From: Cenococcum geophilum 1.58
Taxonomy: Eukaryota; Ascomycota; Dothideomycetes; Gloniales; Gloniaceae
Direction of reading: 5' to 3'
Length of the DNA stretch: 64,000 nucleotides
Assembly (NCBI GenBank): GCA_001692895.1
Contig: KV748257.1
Coordinates: 124,001 to 188,000, forward strand
Part shown: positions 59,278 through 64,000 of the stretch, piece by piece
Layout: every line of letters begins with the position of its first letter
Position numbering within the stretch: position 1 is the first letter of the stretch
Made by a program: the position numbers and the translations under genes
The notes under the pieces: model-generated
The model's database searches: none
The model's input: the letters and a program-made list of their open reading frames with translations, nothing else
What the model was told of the DNA's origin: nothing

Positions 59278-61809
59278 CTACGTTACGTTAACTTTATATA
59301 CTACATCTAAAATGCAGAACAACCCTAAAGCCCCTATAACAGCCGCCGGTATTATATCCGCACTTTAGAAATAACTAGTAAAAATATAAAAGTCTTTTAT
59401 AGACGCCCTTATATAAAACTAAGCTACTTTAAATTAATAATAAGCCGAATAAGAAGTATAATACTAGTAATTAATTAAGGACCTCTAAGAAGAAATCCGC
59501 ATACTTAAGATGCCTATATTAGGGCCCTAAGACTAAATACTATCTTTAAAGATAAACACGTGGAACGTAAGCCCCGAACCTATAGCAACTATCTACCTTA
59601 AACCAATTACTATACTAAAATAATCTAAACAACTACTAGATTCCCTAGTATTTACTAGTAAATAATAAAAACTCTAATTATTCCTAAGCTAGCTTAAAAA
59701 TAAGCTAACTAGTAATACTAATTGTTACCTAACTAAAGCTAACTAACTCTGTTACGCCCTAAGTTAACTAGGAGAAGAGGTAACTAACCTTATTAAACCT
59801 CTTTAGCTAACCTTAGTATAAAGCCTAGTTGTACTTCTTAAAGCCTTATATAGTAACCTAAACTGCTAAGCTACTACCTAGAGAAAGATAAGCTACATAG
59901 CTTAAGGAATAAAAAGTTTCCTAGTATACTTCTCTAAATTTAACCGTTACGTAAGGGAAATAGGCTAAAACGACTCCGTATTAATTAACAGCCTTATTAA
60001 ATCTCTAAGCCCTAAACTAAAAACCTCCCTAATAGGCGTAGACCTACTAGGAGCCCTTAATGCCTGCGCAAATGTCATTAATAAATAGTATAATAATATA
60101 CTACGCCTAATACTAAAGCCCGCCCCCTAATATAATACGGCAACCCTATAAACGTCTATTAAGTTATTATCTTAGCCTAAGCACCCTAATGCTATAGATA
60201 TTAATACTGGAACCCTAAAGTACGCCCTACTAGGGTCCCCTAAATAAGAAAGACGCATTAAGCTAGGCCTCTACTTTAAGTGCGGAAGTAAGAACTATAT
60301 TTTAAAATACTATCTCGTCCCCTTACCTACGCCCTAAAACAATTTATAAACGGCTAACACTAGCAACTATTTACCGCATCGATCTTCTAGTTACCACCCC
60401 TAATCTTTACCTGGTTTTAGCCCTATATCTAATAAGCACTACTTATAAGGGCGAAGCTATAACCGACGTTCTATAGAAACCCCTTCCCGCTCGCTACTAA
60501 AAGGCACGTTTTAGGAGTTAAGTCGCTCTCCAGAACAGCTCTACCTTAGGATTTCATTAAATGCTTTAGATGTCACGAACTCTAACTCTTAGGATCGTAG
60601 TATAACTATTAACTATCGTCTTTAGTAGAATAATTAATAGGCTAATACTTAAGTCCTAATTAATACAGGAGCTAGTGGCATAGGATTTATTAATAAGATT
60701 TTTGTATAAGATAATAGTTTTACCCTAATTCCCCTTGACCGGCATATTAATACATTTAAATTTAATAGTAAACGCACAGTCTTAGGCTAAATTACCTACG
60801 TAGTATACCTAAGACTTTAATGTTTAAACCACGAAGAACTAATTAAGCTTTTTATTACTACCTTAGATCACCTAGTAATCTTTAAATAACCTTAGATAAA
60901 GCTATATAAGGTAACCATTAATTAAAACAACCTTAAGCTTTTATTTACCGCCTCCTGTTATAAGTAGAAGTGCCTTATAATATACTGTCTTAACCCTAAA
61001 CTAAAATCTAGAAAATCTACTAAAATCTATTAGCCTAAGATTTCCACTAATGTCTACTCTACGCCTAAAGAATTTACCAGATTCTACTACCCTAGGAATT
61101 TTACTAAATTTTACTAACGTAAGATTTCTACTAATATCTATTAAGGATTTAAAAATTCCACTAAACCCCACAAACAGACCCTAAGTACTACACCGCCCCG
61201 AACTAAGCAGAAGCTTAAGCTTAGTATATAAAACTACTAGAAAAACTGGTACCCTATAATAAAAAGAATACTTAAAAACCCAAACCTAAATCTAATACTA
61301 ACTCTATACCTAACACCGAACCTAAAATCGAGTAAGGAACTATATAAGAAACTGCGGACAACTAGAGCTTACTTAACGCCCTAGATATCTATATAATTGG
61401 AGCTACCCTATTAGCGCAACTCGCCAAGAAACCCAAATATATAATCTTTACTGTTACTATAGCTGATATTATAAAGGCCTTAACACCGAAAAAGCACACT
61501 AACCCTACTATAAAGGTACTAATAGAGTACTATAACCGCCTAGAGGTATTCTTATGGAAGGAAGCCAATAAGCTACTGGAACACCGATTATATAACTATA
61601 TAATTGTACTTAAAGAAGGAAAGCAGCCTAGATTTAAACCCCTATACGGGATATCCTAAAATAAACTCTAAGTGCTATAAAAGTATTTAGATAAGAACCT
61701 AAGTAAAGAATTTATTAGAGTAAGCTCGTCGCCTATAGCCGTACTAGTAATCTTTATTAAAAAACCCGGTAGCAGTTTATACTTTTATATAGACTACTAA
61801 GCTCTTAAC

Positions 61810-62002
61810 TATAACGGCGCTGGGGCGCGTCACCTAGTTAGGGGTTCGCTTAGGACTTAGCATGTGTATATGGACGTGGCCTCACCACCTTCTCTTGCTC
61901 CTTAGCTTAATATCTTTATAATACAACATTCGTTCGCTTCTTCTTGCAAGCATTTATTTAAGTCTCTATCGAGACATTTGTTTAATAGTTTAAGCCGTTA
62001 TA
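61810..62002. repeat. Solo LTR, 193 bp, copy 2, nested in RT of gypsy D
   Basis: Same length and sequence as 52546-52738 but with RIP-type changes. Target duplication TTAAC on both sides (61805-61809, 62003-62007). The RT reading of element D continues directly across it. Confidence 0.9.
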
Positions 62003-63299
62003 TTAACGCTGTTACCGTTAAGAACTAATATCTAATCCCGTTAATATAGGAGATACTAAACTAACTAAGTAAGGCTCGCTATTATATAAAGCTTAATATT
62101 ATCTCTATATTTAACCGCCTCCGTATAATGAAAGGAGACAAATAGCTTACTACATTTCGTACTTAGTATAGATTATTTAAATACTTAGTAATGCTATTTG
62201 GCCTAATAAATACTCTAAGCTCGTTTTAATATTATATAAATAACACCCTACGTCCCTACCTAGATATCTTCTATACTGCTTATATTAACGACATCCTAAT
62301 ATATAGTAATAACCTAACTAAATATTGGGAATATGTTAACTTTATTTTATAAGCCCTGCATAAAGCTAGTCTATAATTAAATATAGATAAATACGAGTTT
62401 TATAAAACGGAAGTTCTATACCTTAAACTCCTTATTTTTATAAATAGTATATAAATAGACCTAAAGAAAGTTAAAGTAATTATAAACTGGTAAGAACCTA
62501 AGAACGTTAAAAATATAAGAGCCTTTATAGGATTTGCCAATTTCTACTAACAGTTTATTAATAACCTTTCCGCCCTAGTTTTACCCTTTATTACTTTAAC
62601 CTAAAAGAATAAAGCTTTTATCTTTAATAAGGAATATAAAAAGGCCTTTACTTATCTAAAGGTTATATTTACTACTACACCTATACTCTAATACTTTAAC
62701 CTAGAATAAATAAGTATTGTAGAAGCCGGCTTGTCTAATTACGTTACTAGAGGTATTCTATCTTAATATAATAAAGAAGGAGTATTATACCCCATAGCAT
62801 ACTTTTTTAAAATAACTAAGCCCTGCCGAATATAATTATAAGATCTATAATAAAGAATTTCTAGCTATTATTAGATGCTTTAAGTAATAGCGACCTAAAC
62901 TAGAAGGCGCCAGATTTCTAATTAAGGTCCTTAGCGACTATAAGAACCTATAGTACTTCACAACTATAAAACAGCTAAGTTATTATTAGGCCTACTAGTT
63001 AGAATATCTATTACACTTCTAATTCTTAATTACGTACCGCCTAGGCGTTTAAGGTTAAAAGCCTAATGCCCTAACCTAATACTTATAAGATACGCCAGCC
63101 CTAAAAAAAGCGTGCTCTTACTAAAATTAAACCCTACTTCGCCCTAAACTATTTAACCCTCCTACTAAAGGCTTTATAGTACACGTCCTTAAAATAACTA
63201 ATTAATTAATTAAACAGATTATAGTTAACGAATACCTAAATAACGAGTTTATTTAAGAGACGCTTAAGCTAATCTATAATATTACTTACTAATATCTCT

Positions 63300-64000
63300 T
63301 TACTAGGAGCCTAGTAGGAGTTACCTCCTTCTATAGATCCTGCTGTTATTAGCCACTTTCTAGTAGCTATCCCTATCCTACTTAGAAATAGAAAAAGCGC
63401 CTCTCTTCCTTTTTATGTACAAAATAGCTTTTCTAAAGAGAGAGAAGAGCTTAGTTTCTTTTGCATTTCTCTTCTTTCTTCTCTATATAGGTTATAGTCT
63501 AGTAGTAAATGCCTAGGGGTTTATAGTACTCTATATACCCTAAAGTATCTACTATCTTTATCCCCCCCTATTACTTTAGAGAAGGATTTAAAATAGCCTT
63601 TTAGGATATTTATCCTTAGGGGCTTTAAGAGAAAAGGAATAACTTCCTTTATAGATCCTAGTATAGTATTTTTCTTTATTTTTATTCTGTTGCTAGTTGT
63701 TTTTCTACTATTTTAGTATCTTTTCTCTTGCTGCTCTCCTTATATAGGCTAGGGAGGTATAAAAACATTATAGTTTTCTTCTAAAAAGGCCCTTTTTAGC
63801 TAGCTTATCTATTATTTCGTTTCTATAGATTCCTAGATAGCTAGGAACCCAGTAAAAGTTAATAGAGATCCCCTTATTAGCTAAATAGGAACAGCTTTGC
63901 GTAATTTTAAAGACTAGTTCTTGCCCCCTATAAGAGAATTAAGCTATAATCTCTTAATAGCCGCCTAGCTATCTATAAAGATATAGACTTATTTCTCTTC
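63300..64000 (-). mobile_element. LINE fragment: RNase H domain and 3' region
   Basis: The reverse strand near 63990-63790 shows the LINE RNase H order (IFIDS-AAIKRL, then FTGFLAI-ES and a K-L-KKG-like end). The remainder is 3' UTR-like. Its left 33 bp match, inverted, the ORF1-only element at 13867-13899. The element continues beyond the window. Confidence 0.65.

Larger units (their letters stand above)
58908..63299 (+). mobile_element. Ty3/gypsy element D: 5' LTR, gag, protease, RT, RNase H, integrase start
   Basis: 5' LTR 58908-59277; gag from about 59313, with a Cys-rich knuckle near 60280; protease motif near 60655; RT 61730-62520 (split by a solo LTR); RNase H about 62630-63060; start of integrase to 63299, where a LINE fragment follows. 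The 3' part and second LTR are missing. The reverse-strand copy at 1-1784 is the same family. Fossil with dozens of RIP-type breaks. Confidence 0.8.

Overview
The window looks like a chromosome segment of a filamentous ascomycete (Pezizomycotina). The evidence is short introns (48-74 nt) with GT..CTAAC/CTGAC..AG signals, fungal-type proteins, and large AT-rich blocks of retroelements in which CA and TG dinucleotides are nearly gone and TA is in excess. That is the signature of repeat-induced point mutation (RIP).

Layout: (1) 1-33.45 kb is a nested transposon block. From left to right it holds a reverse-strand Ty3/gypsy fragment with its LTR, a forward chromovirus 3' half, a second forward chromovirus split by two non-LTR elements (a Tad-like LINE at 7.66-10.62 kb and an ORF1-only LINE at 12.03-14.20 kb), a complete reverse-strand gypsy (15.40-27.30 kb, target duplication still visible) carrying a near-full-length LINE (20.25-25.81 kb), a composite LINE with a perfect 16-bp target duplication (27.49-29.86 kb), a further gypsy LTR and gag, and part of a terminal-inverted-repeat (TIR) element. 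(2) 33.45-52.0 kb is a gene island of normal base composition. It has three recognisable genes: an Est1/SMG6-like protein with a PIN nuclease domain (38.67-42.22 kb, +), the dolichyl-phosphate glucosyltransferase ALG5 (47.72-49.05 kb, +), and an AAA+ ATPase (49.28-51.58 kb, -) carrying one in-frame stop. ALG5 and the ATPase are convergent, 229 bp apart. Two MITEs and one possible solo LTR lie in the island; the remaining intergenic DNA (33.5-38.6 and 42.2-47.7 kb) shows no gene I can support. (3) 52.0-64 kb is a second transposon block: a PIF/Harbinger element (Myb-like ORF on +, DDE transposase on -) interrupted by a solo LTR and a MITE, a LINE split by an unusual 2.4-kb TIR element filled with several different tandem repeats, a gypsy element with a nested solo LTR, and a LINE RNase H fragment.

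The three genes do not form a pathway. One concerns RNA surveillance or telomere biology, one N-glycan precursor assembly at the ER, and one is an AAA+ ATPase of unknown role. The most unusual structure is the 56.24-58.66 kb element: TIRs, a TA target duplication, at least four unrelated tandem arrays and no coding sequence. A second, degraded end of the same family lies at 32.64 kb. All assignments come from reading the sequence; no database search was run.
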